From Citrobacter amalonaticus Y19 (GTDB lineage: Bacteria > Pseudomonadota > Gammaproteobacteria > Enterobacterales > Enterobacteriaceae), in NCBI RefSeq assembly GCF_000981805.1, contig NZ_CP011132.1, positions 4,898,001-4,962,000 of the forward strand: a stretch of DNA of 64,000 nt, written 5' to 3'. Below the pieces are notes generated by a model. The model saw only the letters and a list, made by a program, of their open reading frames with translations. It made no database searches and was not told the origin of the DNA. The stretch's first letter is position 1. Every line of letters begins with the position of its first letter. Position numbers and translations under genes: made by a program. This document shows, piece by piece, positions 9,511-18,278 of the stretch.

Positions 9511-9589
9511 TGCCGGATGGCGGCGCTCACGCCTTATCCGGCCTACGATTTACGCGCTGCGCAGGTCTGATAAGCACAGCGTCATCAGG
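9511..9589. repeat. REP pair between nrfE and nrfF
   Basis: Inverted REP units (GTGCCGGATGGCGGC... and ...GGTCTGATAAGC...CATCAGGT) occupy almost the whole nrfE-nrfF gap. The reading frame from an ATG at 9489, overlapping the nrfE stop, runs through the REP and into nrfF without a stop. Confidence 0.9.
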
Positions 9590-9596
9590 TACTCTC

Positions 9597-9992
9597 ATGG
9601 CGTTTATCCTACTGTTGGTTATCTCCTTTTCCGCTCATGCTCAGGTGGTTGATACCTGGGCTTTTGATAACCCGCAGCAGCAGGAAAAGGCGCTGTCGAT
9701 CGCCAGCCAGCTACGCTGCCCGCAGTGTCAGAACCAAAACTTGCTGGAATCCAATGCGCCGGTTGCCGTCAGCATGCGTCATCAGGTCTATACGATGGTG
9801 GCAGAAGGGAAAAATGAAGCCGAAATCACCGCCTGGATGACTGAGCGCTATGGTGATTTTGTCCGCTATAACCCGCCGCTCACCGGACAAACATTGCTGC
9901 TGTGGGCGCTGCCGTGCCTGCTGTTGCTGCTGGTGGGCGGGGTGCTCTGGCGGGTCAGCACGCGTCAGCGTAAAGAGGAGGACGAACCATGA
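9597..9992 (+). CDS. nrfF: Haem lyase subunit NrfF (CcmH-like)
   Basis: Periplasm-facing thioredoxin-like CcmH-family protein, 131 residues from ATG 9597. It starts with a short signal sequence (MAFILLLVISFSAHA), carries the redox motif LRCPQCQNQN and ends in a membrane anchor (about residues 99-121). It prepares apo-NrfA for haem attachment with NrfE and NrfG. The start matches the signal peptide of E. coli NrfF. No strong ribosome-binding site precedes it because a REP lies directly upstream. An in-frame ATG at 9489 would give a 167-residue form. Confidence 0.92.
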   Translation: MAFILLLVISFSAHAQVVDTWAFDNPQQQEKALSIASQLRCPQCQNQNLLESNAPVAVSMRHQVYTMVAEGKNEAEITAWMTERYGDFVRYNPPLTGQTLLLWALPCLLLLLVGGVLWRVSTRQRKEEDEP

Positions 9993-10609
9993 GTTTGCCC
10001 GAACGTTCAGACGCGCCTTTTCGTCCGCTGCCGCTGAAGTGGCTGGCGCTGGCCGTTGGGCTGATGATCATCGTTTGTCTCAGTGGCTACCTGCTGTCGC
10101 CAAAATGGCAGGCCGTGCGTGACGAACAACGACGGCTGGCCGATCCGCTGCATGAATTTGCTGAAACATCGACACCGGAAGTCCAGTTGTTAGCCCTGCA
10201 AAAACAGATTCGTGCCAACCCGCAGGACAGCGAAAAGTGGGCGCTGCTCGGCGAGTATTATTTGTGGCGTAATGACTACGATAATGCGTTGCTGGCTTAT
10301 CGTCAGGCGCTGCGTAGCCGTGGGGAGAATGCGGAGATCTATTCGGCGCTGGCGACCGTGCTCTACTACCAGGCCGGGCAACACATGACGGCGGCAGCCC
10401 GTGAGATGATTGACAAGGCGCTGGCGCTCGATGCTTCGGAAGTCACCGCGCTCATGCTGCTGGCGTCGGATGCATTCATGCAGGCGGATTACAAACAGGC
10501 GATTTCGCAGTGGCAAAAAGTCCTGGATTTGAATTCGCCGCGGGTAAATCGCGCACAGCTGATAGACTCGATTAATATGGCGAAGTTGTTACAGAATCGG
10601 CAGAAATAG
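9989..10609 (+). CDS. nrfG: Haem lyase accessory TPR protein NrfG
   Basis: Membrane-anchored tetratricopeptide protein, 206 residues, related to CcmI. One transmembrane segment lies at about residues 18-36. TPR-type helices follow (for example PQDSEKWALLGEYYLWRNDY and ALLAYRQALR). The family binds the C-terminus of NrfA and presents it to NrfEF. It overlaps nrfF by ATGA and is the last gene of nrfABCDEFG. Confidence 0.95.
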   Translation: MSLPERSDAPFRPLPLKWLALAVGLMIIVCLSGYLLSPKWQAVRDEQRRLADPLHEFAETSTPEVQLLALQKQIRANPQDSEKWALLGEYYLWRNDYDNALLAYRQALRSRGENAEIYSALATVLYYQAGQHMTAAAREMIDKALALDASEVTALMLLASDAFMQADYKQAISQWQKVLDLNSPRVNRAQLIDSINMAKLLQNRQK

Positions 10610-10944
10610 TTTTGTGATTTACGTCATTTATCTGTTTAAAAAACAGGCAAATGAACCTCGCAGCTAAAATAATTGATAACGGTTATAATTCAAAAATGCA
10701 GATTTAAAAACCTTTCCATAACAAATAGTTATGCAATGCAAACCCGATAAATTCGCGTTATTATGCATTATCCCAGTGAAAAGCCCTGTTCTTAAAGGGT
10801 TGCGTAAGATGCCCTGCAAATGGTACTGATTATGCGCGTTAAAAAACTCTACAAACCAACGCAACACAATTCATACCCTTTCAGTATGTAACCATTCCTG
10901 TTTTTTTGTACCGGAGTGGCGCTCCATTGAGGAAGTCCGTCGTT
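10610..10944 (+). promoter_or_regulatory. nrfG-gltP intergenic region
   Basis: 335 bp, AT-rich, with no convincing gene. It should contain the gltP promoter and 5' leader. A Shine-Dalgarno (GAGGAAG, about 10929-10935) precedes the gltP ATG. I see no clear rho-independent terminator for nrf here and could not assign promoter hexamers with confidence. Confidence 0.5.
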
Positions 10945-12255
10945 ATGAAAAGTTTTAAATTCAGCCTGGCCTGGCAGATCCTGATTGCCATGGTGCTGGG
11001 CATCTTACTCGGCAGTTATCTGCATTATCACAGCGACAGCCGCGAATGGCTGATTGCAAACCTGCTCTCTCCGGCAGGGGATATCTTTATCCATCTGATT
11101 AAAATGATCGTTGTGCCGATTGTGATCTCTACGCTGATTGTCGGGATTGCCGGTGTCGGTGATGCGAAACAACTGGGACGTATCGGCGCAAAAACCATTC
11201 TCTATTTCGAAGTGATCACGACTGTCGCCATTATCCTCGGGATTACGCTGGCGAATGTATTTCAGCCGGGATCCGGCATTGATATGTCGCAACTGGCGAC
11301 CGTGGACATTTCGAAATACCAGAGCACAACGGCAGAGGTGCAGAGCCACGCGCATGGCCTGATGGGCACGATTCTGTCGCTGGTTCCGACGAACATTGTT
11401 GCCTCGATGGCGAAAGGCGACATGCTGCCGATTATCTTTTTCTCGGTGCTGTTTGGTCTGGGGCTCTCCTCACTGCCAGCAACGCATCGTGAGCCGCTGG
11501 TAACGGTGTTCCGTTCGATTTCCGAAACCATGTTTAAAGTAACACACATGGTGATGCGCTATGCGCCGGTCGGGGTATTCGCGCTGATCGCCGTGACCGT
11601 GGCGAACTTCGGTTTTGCCTCACTGTGGCCGCTGGCGAAGCTGGTGCTGTTGGTGCATTTCGCGATCCTGTTCTTCGCGCTGGTGGTGCTGGGTATCGTC
11701 GCGCGCATTTGCGGGCTGAGCATCTGGATCCTGATCCGCATTCTGAAAGATGAGTTGATTCTGGCGTACTCTACCGCCAGTTCCGAAAGCGTTCTGCCGC
11801 GGATTATCGAGAAGATGGAAGCCTATGGCGCGCCAGCCTCGATCACCAGTTTCGTGGTGCCGACCGGTTACTCGTTTAACCTCGACGGCTCGACCCTGTA
11901 CCAGAGTATTGCCGCGATCTTCATTGCGCAGTTGTACGGTATCGACCTGTCGCTGTGGCAGGAAATCGTGCTGGTGCTGACGCTGATGGTGACATCGAAA
12001 GGGATTGCCGGCGTACCGGGCGTCTCCTTCGTGGTACTGCTGGCAACGCTTGGCAGCGTGGGGATCCCGCTGGAAGGCCTGGCCTTTATCGCGGGTGTGG
12101 ACCGTATTCTCGACATGGCGCGTACGGCGCTGAACGTGGTGGGGAATGCGCTGGCGGTGCTGGTTATCGCCAAGTGGGAACACAAGTTTGACCGCAAAAA
12201 AGCGCTGGCGTATGAGCGCGAAGTGCTGGGCAAATTCGATAAGACCGCCCAGTAA
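10945..12255 (+). CDS. gltP: Proton:glutamate/aspartate symporter GltP
   Basis: Dicarboxylate/amino-acid:cation symporter (DAACS family), 436 residues. It shows the serine-rich re-entrant loop (AYSTASSESVLPR), the NLDGSTLYQ substrate-site motif and the GIAGVPG loop. It imports glutamate and aspartate with protons. I chose ATG 10945 (MKSFKFSLAWQ) to match E. coli GltP (437 residues); an upstream in-frame start at 10906 lacks homology. It stands alone and is followed by a REP pair. Confidence 0.97.
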   Translation: MKSFKFSLAWQILIAMVLGILLGSYLHYHSDSREWLIANLLSPAGDIFIHLIKMIVVPIVISTLIVGIAGVGDAKQLGRIGAKTILYFEVITTVAIILGITLANVFQPGSGIDMSQLATVDISKYQSTTAEVQSHAHGLMGTILSLVPTNIVASMAKGDMLPIIFFSVLFGLGLSSLPATHREPLVTVFRSISETMFKVTHMVMRYAPVGVFALIAVTVANFGFASLWPLAKLVLLVHFAILFFALVVLGIVARICGLSIWILIRILKDELILAYSTASSESVLPRIIEKMEAYGAPASITSFVVPTGYSFNLDGSTLYQSIAAIFIAQLYGIDLSLWQEIVLVLTLMVTSKGIAGVPGVSFVVLLATLGSVGIPLEGLAFIAGVDRILDMARTALNVVGNALAVLVIAKWEHKFDRKKALAYEREVLGKFDKTAQ

Positions 12256-12267
12256 CGGTTAGCGGAT

Positions 12268-12360
12268 TGCCGGATGGCGCTTCGCTTATCCGGCCTACAA
12301 AGGATGTGTAGGCCTGATAAGACGCGTGAGCGTCGTCATCAGGCAATCCGCCATCCGGCA
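12268..12360. repeat. REP/BIME between gltP and yjcO
   Basis: Inverted REP units between the convergent gltP and yjcO genes: TGCCGGATGGCGC...TTATCCGGCCTAC, then GTAGGCCTGATAAGACGCG...CATCAGGC, followed by a half unit GCCATCCGGCA. No separate terminator is seen for either gene, so this may help define both 3' ends. Confidence 0.92.
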
Positions 12361-12367
12361 ATTCGAT

Positions 12368-13057
12368 TCATCCGTTCGTCAACTTCTCAAACTCTTCGCA
12401 GCCGGTATCAAACCCTTCGGTGCAGCTCAGATTTAACCAGTGCAACGCCTTCTGTTTATTCTTCTCAATAAAGCCCTGTTCGCCGTTCAGAAACATCATT
12501 CCCGCCCAGTATTCGGAATATCCGGTGCGGGAGATGGCGGAGCTGCGTTTGAAGTACCAGGTTGCTTTATCATCGTCAGCCTGAATCCCGACGCCGTTGG
12601 CGTAGATCAGACCGAGCAACATCTGCGCATCAACGGCAACATCGCTCTCCAGATTTTCAGAGGCGTTTTGCAGCAGGGAGATGGCTTTCGGGTAATCGGG
12701 TTTACCGGCCTGAGTATTGACCAGAATTCGCGCCAGCGTAATTTCGCCCGCTTTACTACCCGCCCGGGCGGCCTTTTCCGCCAGCATTTTCGCTTCCGGG
12801 TAATCCAGACTGACCGGGTTAGTGATTTTAATTTGCGCCAGCAGCGCACAGGCATCCGCATCGCCATTGTCCGCGGATTTCTGTGCCCAGTATTCGGCTT
12901 TGCTCAAATCGCCGAAGCTAAACCAGCTGTCAGCAAGGTAGTATTGCGCGCGTTTGTCACCTGCCTCTGCGGCCTGCAAATACTGGCTTCCAGGCTCAGG
13001 ATCGGCAGCACGGGCAAAGAATGTCATCAATAACATCAATGCAAGAAGTGGTTTCAT
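12368..13057 (-). CDS. yjcO: Sel1/TPR-like repeat protein YjcO
   Basis: 229 residues, the same length as E. coli YjcO. A signal peptide (MKPLLALMLLMTFFARA) is followed by Sel1-like repeats such as GDKRAQYYLADSWF, GDADACALLAQI and VDAQMLLGLIYANGVG. Predicted periplasmic; function unknown. It lies between gltP (convergent) and fdhF (same strand, upstream, separated by a terminator), so it is probably a separate transcript. Confidence 0.93.
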   Translation of the reverse strand: MKPLLALMLLMTFFARAADPEPGSQYLQAAEAGDKRAQYYLADSWFSFGDLSKAEYWAQKSADNGDADACALLAQIKITNPVSLDYPEAKMLAEKAARAGSKAGEITLARILVNTQAGKPDYPKAISLLQNASENLESDVAVDAQMLLGLIYANGVGIQADDDKATWYFKRSSAISRTGYSEYWAGMMFLNGEQGFIEKNKQKALHWLNLSCTEGFDTGCEEFEKLTNG

Positions 13058-13110
13058 TAGTAAGTTTTAATTAGGGTACGGAATCGACAGTATAAAGAGA
13101 TCGTATGGAT

Positions 13111-13139
13111 AAAAAAACAGCCTCCGGGAGGAGGCTGTT
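13111..13139 (-). terminator. Rho-independent terminator of fdhF
   Basis: Perfect stem AACAGCCTCC/GGAGGCTGTT with a 4-nt loop (13126-13129). On the minus strand it is followed by a run of T (complement of A 13111-13117). It lies 20 bp after the fdhF stop. Confidence 0.92.
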
Positions 13140-13159
13140 GAGATGCATCAACGTTGGGG

Positions 13160-15307
13160 TTAACCCATTGCGGTTTCGCGCAGACGGGCCTTCAGCTTGT
13201 TGTATTCATCAATCACGTACTGCTCGGCGGCGGATTGATCGGCAATCGGCTCCACGCGCACGGCGCAATACTTGTACTCCGGCGTTTTGGTAATCGGGCT
13301 TAAGTTCTCGGTCACCAACTCGTTACAGGCGCCAATCCACCACTGGTAGGTCATATAAATCGCCCCTTTGTTCGGGCGTTCGCTGACCTGCGCGCGGGTG
13401 ATGATTTTGCCTTTGCGCGAGTGAACCCAGACCAGCGCTTCATCTTCGATGCCCAGACGCGCTGCGTCGGCGGCGTTGATTTGCGCATAGCCCGGTTCGT
13501 CCGCCAGCGCGGCCAGGGCCGCACAGTTACCGGTCATCGAACGACAGGAGTAGTGGCCGACTTCACGCACCGTTGACAGTACCATCGGGTACTCGTCGGT
13601 GAGTTTATCGATAGGCGCCACCCAGTCGCAGGTGAAGAACTGTGCCATGCCGTTCGGGGTATCAAACTTCTCTTTAAAGAGGTAAGACGTCCCCTGGTCG
13701 GCGTCCGACGTATCGCGGCAAGGCCACTGGATGTAACCCAGTTCACCCATCTTCTCATAAGTGGCACCGTAGAAATCCGGGCACAGATGACGCAACTCAT
13801 CCCAGATCTCCTGGGTGTTGTTGTAGTGCATCGGATAGCTCATCCGGGTGGCAATTTCACTGATGATTTGCCAGTCCGTTTTCAGGTCCCACTTCGGCTC
13901 AACGGCTTTAAAGAAGCGCTGGAAACCACGGTCAGCGGCGGTAAAGACCCCTTCATGCTCGCCCCACGACGTCGACGGTAAAATAACATCCGCCGCCGAG
14001 GCGGTTTTGGTCATAAAGATGTCCTGCACGATGACCAGTTCCAGATCCTCAAAGCCTTTGCGCACCGCAGAGAGTTCCGCATCGGTTTGCAGCGGATCTT
14101 CACCCATGATGTATGCCGCACGCACTTCGCCATGCGCCGCACGGTGCGGCAGCTCGCTGATGCGATAGCCAGTGTGCGCAGGCAGACTGTCCACGCCCCA
14201 GGCTTTGGCGAATTTCTCGCGGTTGGCCGGTTCTTTCACATACTGATAGCCCGGATAGGTATCCGGCAGCGCACCCATATCGCACGCGCCCTGAACGTTG
14301 TTCTGGCCACGTACCGGGTTAACGCCCACGCTGGGCTTACCGAGGTTGCCGGTCAGCATCGCGAGGCTGGTCAGCGAGCGCACGGTTTCCACGCCCTGAT
14401 AGAACTGGGTTACACCCATGCCCCACAGGATGGTCGCGTTTTTCGCCCCGGCATACATCCGCGCCGCCTGACGAATCTCACTCGCGCTGACGCCGGTTAT
14501 CTCCTCGACGGACTCTGGCGTATAGCCTTCGACAATCTTGCGGTATTCTTCAAAGCCTTCCGTACGCGAGGCCACAAACGCCTGGTCGTACAGGTTTTCT
14601 TCAATAATGACATGGCCTATTGCATTCAACAGCGCGATATTCGAGCCGTTTCGCAGTGCGATGTGCATGTCGGCAATGCGCGCGGTTTCAATTTTGCGCG
14701 GATCGCAGACGATAATTTTCGCCCCGTTACGTTTCGCGTTAATCACATGATTCGCCACAATAGGGTGGGAATCCGCCGGGTTATACCCGAAGATAAACAC
14801 TAAATCGGTGTTATCAATTTCGTTAATTGCATTACTCATTGCGCCGTTACCGACCGACTGGTGCAGACCTGCAACCGATGGGCCGTGTCAGACGCGAGCG
14901 CAGCAGTCAACGTTATTGGTACCAATAACGGCGCGCGCAAATTTTTGCATGATGTAGTTGGTTTCATTCCCGGTACCACGAGACGAGCCGGTCGTCTGGA
15001 TGGCATCAGGGCCGTATTTCGCTTTGATGGCGCTCAGGCGCTCGGCGACGTAGTTCAGCGCTTCATCCCAGGAAACAGATTCCAGTTTGCCGCCACGCTG
15101 GCGACGAATCATTGGGGTTTTCAGGCGCGGGGTCAGGATCTGGGTATCGTTAATAAAATCCCAGCCGTAATAGCCCTTCAGACACAGGGTACCCTGATTG
15201 GTTTTCCCCTGCGCCGCCTCAGCCCGGACGATTTTGCCGTTATCGACCACCAGGTTTATCTTGCAACCTGATGCGCAATACGGGCAAACCGTGACGACTT
15301 TTTTCAT
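13160..15307 (-). CDS. fdhF: Formate dehydrogenase H, selenocysteine protein
   Basis: Molybdopterin bis-MGD formate dehydrogenase of the formate hydrogenlyase complex, 715 residues counting selenocysteine. The N-terminal [4Fe-4S] motif (CPYCASGCKI...CLKG) precedes an in-frame TGA at 14890-14888. This is codon 140, in the context CCARV-U-HGPSV, exactly the position of Sec140 in E. coli FdhF. The frame continues for 575 further residues with family sequence, so this is not a pseudogene. Cytoplasmic; it oxidises formate to CO2 and passes electrons to hydrogenase 3. A SECIS hairpin follows the TGA, and a sigma-54 promoter lies upstream. Confidence 0.98.
14850..14890 (-). promoter_or_regulatory. 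SECIS element for Sec140 of fdhF
   Basis: Directly 3' of the UGA (minus strand) the RNA folds with an apical GGTTGCAGGTCTGCACC stem-loop (plus coordinates 14860-14876). This contains the AGGUCUG loop bound by SelB in E. coli. The flanking lower stem pairs CGGCCCATC with residues near the following GGTCGGT. It directs selenocysteine insertion instead of termination. Confidence 0.93.
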
Positions 15308-15360
15308 CGGTCTCGCTCCAGTTAATCAAATCGCGCATACACGCTTGTCGCCCTGAGTAT

Positions 15361-15375
15361 GCATCTTTTATGCCA
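15361..15375 (-). promoter_or_regulatory. Sigma-54 promoter of fdhF
   Basis: On the minus strand TGGCATAAAAGATGC has the -24 GG and -12 GC separated by exactly 10 nt, as required for RpoN. It lies about 55-70 bp before the fdhF ATG. The known fdhF promoter is RpoN/FhlA-dependent. Confidence 0.88.
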
Positions 15376-15438
15376 CATTTAAATTGGGGGCTTTCCCTGA
15401 TATTACGGGTAATTTTTGGTCAAAACCCTGACGAAAAA

Positions 15439-15488
15439 CAGGCTGTCGTCATATTTGACGTGACGAATCTGCGCGAATGACAACGGAG
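15439..15488 (-). promoter_or_regulatory. Candidate FhlA upstream activating region
   Basis: About 110 bp upstream of the predicted fdhF transcription start is a stretch with repeated TGTCG/TGACG/TGACA-like half-sites. This matches where FhlA binds upstream of E. coli fdhF. Assigned from position and half-sites only; an exact site is not resolved. Confidence 0.45.
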
Positions 15489-15710
15489 AGCGTGGCGGTT
15501 TGTCCGGGGGGGGTATGTTTCCCGCATAATTCGATGCGCATTTCCTGTGACTCAGTCCGGAGATAGCGTTACGGCTTGACGTTGGGTTGGGGAGTTCCAC
15601 CCGGTTGTAGATGAGCAAGTGGGCCACTTACGATCTTAGCCGTGCGCACTGTGACATTGATTTATCGAACATAATGCCTGAGCCTGCTGTGATTACTCAC
15701 TCATGAAGAC

Positions 15711-15734
15711 ACCGCGAATATCGCGGTTTTTTTT
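15711..15734 (+). terminator. Orphan plus-strand terminator in the fdhF-lacI gap
   Basis: ACCGCGA-ATA-TCGCGGT followed by eight T, a good rho-independent terminator reading to the right. No plus-strand gene precedes it: fdhF runs left, and lacI also reads left and ends 66 bp further on. The rest of the 492-bp gap (15308-15799) holds the fdhF promoter and no protein gene I can support. Confidence 0.75.
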
Positions 15735-15799
15735 GATGAGGCAGGCGGTGCGTAGAGTCGATATTATCCGTAACGATAGGCTGTCTCTTTTATCTGAAC

Positions 15800-16774
15800 T
15801 CAGCTACTGGCCCGTAACACCAGCTGTACTGGTAACAGAATATTTTCCACTCCGCAGGGGGCGACAAGTTGTTCCACTGCGCGTTTTCCCAGTGCCTCTT
15901 TGTCAATAGACAGTGTCGTTAATGCCGGTGTGATATGGCTGGATAACTCAATATCATCAAATCCGACAACAGCGATGTCTTCTGGCACGTTGAGTCCATT
16001 TTTCTGACAGTAATTCAGGGTCACCATGGCTGCTGCATCATTGTAACAAAACACGGCATCCGGAGGTTCTGGAAGGGACATCAGTTCATCCAGCGCATAT
16101 TCGAGCGAGAGAGTCAGTTCTGTCAGGGCCGGTGCCGTAACCTCGTACTGAGGAGAGATCAACATACCGGCATCAAATAAGGCCTGACGGTATCCTCGCT
16201 CACGTTGTCGGATACTATAATGCGCCAGACTACCGGCCAGAAAAGCTATCCGTCGTCGCCCCTGTTTAATCAGGTGGTGTGTCAGCATCATACTGCCCTG
16301 ATAATTATCCGGGTTAATACTGCACATACCAGGAATTGCATGATCTATCAGCACTATTGGCAGGGGCATTTTCCGTAACTCAGCCATGATTTCCGGCTCA
16401 ATAAAACCCACACACAGCAGGGCATCAGGTGAATGCTGGATAACCTGTTGGGTCACATTATCGGTTGGCCCCATAGCAAGAAAACTGAGCGCAATATTAC
16501 GTTCGCGACAGGCATCTTCCACAGCCAGCAGGACAGGGGAATAAAAATTCATTGCACTTGTTGTATTATGCTGTCGATGGAGAATGAAGAGGACCTTTTT
16601 AATTTTCTCGTCATGAAGACGTGAAAAATCATATCCCAGATCCTGAGCTGCCTGCAGTATACGCCGTCGGGTTTCCTCCCCCAGTCCGGGGCGGTGATTC
16701 AGCGCACGCGATACGGCCCCTGCCGAAACTCCCGCATGTTGTGCAATATCCCTTACTCTGACACTCTTCGACAT
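15800..16774 (-). CDS. LacI-family transcriptional regulator of the disaccharide PTS module
   Basis: 324 residues. The N-terminal LacI helix-turn-helix (VRDIAQHAGVSAGAVSRALN, about residues 6-25) is followed by a periplasmic-binding-protein-like sensor domain (for example PDAVFCYNDAAAMVTLNYCQ and EDIAVVGFDDIELSSHITPALTT). It is the second gene of a minus-strand pair, 25 bp after the ROK kinase. It probably represses the divergent operons through the two operator-like sites at 17762 and 17875. Inducer unknown; in such systems it is often the phosphorylated disaccharide. Confidence 0.92.
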   Translation of the reverse strand: MSKSVRVRDIAQHAGVSAGAVSRALNHRPGLGEETRRRILQAAQDLGYDFSRLHDEKIKKVLFILHRQHNTTSAMNFYSPVLLAVEDACRERNIALSFLAMGPTDNVTQQVIQHSPDALLCVGFIEPEIMAELRKMPLPIVLIDHAIPGMCSINPDNYQGSMMLTHHLIKQGRRRIAFLAGSLAHYSIRQRERGYRQALFDAGMLISPQYEVTAPALTELTLSLEYALDELMSLPEPPDAVFCYNDAAAMVTLNYCQKNGLNVPEDIAVVGFDDIELSSHITPALTTLSIDKEALGKRAVEQLVAPCGVENILLPVQLVLRASS

Positions 16775-16799
16775 TCCTGATCTTTCCTTGTTTGTGTAT

Positions 16800-17741
16800 T
16801 CAAAATAATGTTCTGTTACCGGTTAACGCAGCCCTGTGCATATCACGTCCTAGCCAGGCTGCACCCCGTACGCCACTGCTGTCACCGTGCATGGCCGGAA
16901 CAATGGGCGTTGAGCAGGAGGTGTTGAAAATATACTGGCTCACCTCATCGGTCAGTTCATTGAAGATGGCCGGCACCCGGGATAAACCGCCACCGACCAC
17001 GATAATTTCCGGATCGTAAATGTTTATCACTGAGGCAAATGATCGGGCCAGTTGATCCCTGAACAATCTGAACAGAGATTTGGCTGTCGGGTCGCCTTGC
17101 GCAATGTGCGTAAATACACCCTGAGCATCCACCGGATACTGATTGCGCTGGTTAAACTGTCGGGCCAGGCCAGTACCGGAGATAAACGATTCTGTGCAGT
17201 TTAGCTGACCACAATAACATTTTACTGCCGCACCATCCCGTTGCGCATCATAATGCGGCAGGGGATTATGTCCCCATTCTCCGGCGTTGCCATTTCTTCC
17301 CCGCCAGAGTGTTTTCTTCATCGAAAGCCCACCTCCACATCCCGTCCCCAGAATGGCCCCGAAGACAATATCAGCCTGCGCCCCTGCACCGTCTATTGAC
17401 TCCGATAAGGTGAAACAGTTGGCATCATTGTCCCAGGCAACTGACTGCTGGAGGGCGCGTTCCAGGTCTCGTATCAGTGGCTGTTGATTCAGAACCACAA
17501 TATTGGAGTTCTTGATGAGTCTGGTTCCCGCATCCTCAGTGCCGGGCAAGCACAAACCAATGCTGACGGGATCCATGTAATCGTTTCGCAGGGTCTGAAT
17601 AAAATCAACCAGCGAGGTCAGAAAGGCACGGTAGTCCGTTTTCACTGTGCTTATCCGCTGAGTGATGAGTGCCTTTCCTGTGGTATCCAGGATCACCGCT
17701 TCGGTTTTGGTTCCACCAATATCCAGTCCCATGCTTAACAT
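16800..17741 (-). CDS. ROK-family sugar kinase, Mak/GmuE-like
   Basis: 313 residues. The ATP motif MGLDIGGTKTEAV is near the N-terminus, with WDNDANCF, GTGCGGGLS and GNAGEWGHNPLP in the middle. The zinc-binding ROK motif CYCGQLNCTESFISGTG is followed by HGDSSGVRGAAWL near the C-terminus. The sequence resembles E. coli Mak (fructo/mannokinase) more than glucokinase or NagK. In context it should phosphorylate the free hexose released when the GH1 enzyme cleaves a PTS-phosphorylated disaccharide. A Mak-like kinase would fit mannose or glucose. Specificity is inferred. It is first in the ROK-lacI transcript. Confidence 0.88.
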   Translation of the reverse strand: MLSMGLDIGGTKTEAVILDTTGKALITQRISTVKTDYRAFLTSLVDFIQTLRNDYMDPVSIGLCLPGTEDAGTRLIKNSNIVVLNQQPLIRDLERALQQSVAWDNDANCFTLSESIDGAGAQADIVFGAILGTGCGGGLSMKKTLWRGRNGNAGEWGHNPLPHYDAQRDGAAVKCYCGQLNCTESFISGTGLARQFNQRNQYPVDAQGVFTHIAQGDPTAKSLFRLFRDQLARSFASVINIYDPEIIVVGGGLSRVPAIFNELTDEVSQYIFNTSCSTPIVPAMHGDSSGVRGAAWLGRDMHRAALTGNRTLF

Positions 17742-17761
17742 TTGTCGTCTCCGGCTTTTAA

Positions 17762-17775
17762 CATTTTACTAAACA
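17762..17775. promoter_or_regulatory. Operator-like site O1 (kinase side)
   Basis: CATTTTACTAAACA, a near copy (13 of 14) of the site at 17875-17888, 20 bp from the start of the ROK kinase gene. It probably binds the adjacent LacI-type protein. Confidence 0.65.
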
Positions 17776-17835
17776 AAAATATTTTTAACTATCCTATGTG
17801 CAATTACGTCAATTAAAAGCCAAAAAATGTACACA

Positions 17836-17851
17836 GGTGATGGTAATCACA
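17836..17851. promoter_or_regulatory. CRP site in the divergent control region
   Basis: GGTGA-TGGTAA-TCACA matches the CRP consensus TGTGAN6TCACA with one mismatch. It lies between the two operators, about 92-107 bp before the IIA gene start. It suggests cAMP-CRP activation (catabolite control). Confidence 0.75.
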
Positions 17852-17874
17852 TAAATAGAATAACTAAAATTAAA

Positions 17875-17888
17875 TGTTTTACTAAACA
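17875..17888. promoter_or_regulatory. Operator-like site O2 (PTS side)
   Basis: TGTTTTACTAAACA, an inverted repeat (TGTTT-N4-AAACA), 54 bp upstream of the IIA gene. Centre-to-centre distance to O1 is 113 bp, a spacing that would allow repression looping across the CRP site. Confidence 0.68.
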
Positions 17889-17942
17889 AGTTATCGAAGC
17901 ATATCATCGATTAGAAAGCTAATGATTAATGCAGGAAGCAAT

Positions 17943-18278
17943 ATGAACGCTAATAATTTTGATTATGAACAGACAGTGATGTGCATCATTATCAACGCTG
18001 GCGCGTGTCGGAGTTACGCCATGCAGGCGCTTGCGCTGGCAAAGGCGGGGAACGCTGATGAGGCAATGCTCATGATGGAACAGGCAAATGATGCCCTGAA
18101 ACAGGCACATGAGGTTCAGACGCAATTGATTGGTCTGGATGAAGGCGCAGGAAAAGTTCCGGTTCATCTGATTATGGTGCATGCCCAGGATCATCTGATG
18201 AATGCGATTTTGCTTAAAGACCTGTCCACTGAATTTATCGATATCTACCAGAAACTGTCAGCCCAGGAGGCGCGATGA
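17943..18278 (+). CDS. PTS lactose/cellobiose-type EIIA
   Basis: Cytoplasmic phosphotransfer protein of the Lac family, 111 residues. The phosphorylated histidine sits in VHAQDHLM (His80). The three-helix pattern and length match ChbA/CelC proteins. I chose the ATG at 17943 because AGGA at 17933-17936 gives ideal spacing; an in-frame ATG at 17922 lacks this. First gene of IIA-GH1-IIC-IIB; its stop overlaps the start of the glucosidase gene. Confidence 0.93.
   Translation: MNANNFDYEQTVMCIIINAGACRSYAMQALALAKAGNADEAMLMMEQANDALKQAHEVQTQLIGLDEGAGKVPVHLIMVHAQDHLMNAILLKDLSTEFIDIYQKLSAQEAR

Noticed and set aside
14888..14890. In-frame stop splitting fdhF into two genes
   Set aside because: It is the UGA selenocysteine codon at position 140, followed by a matching SECIS element.
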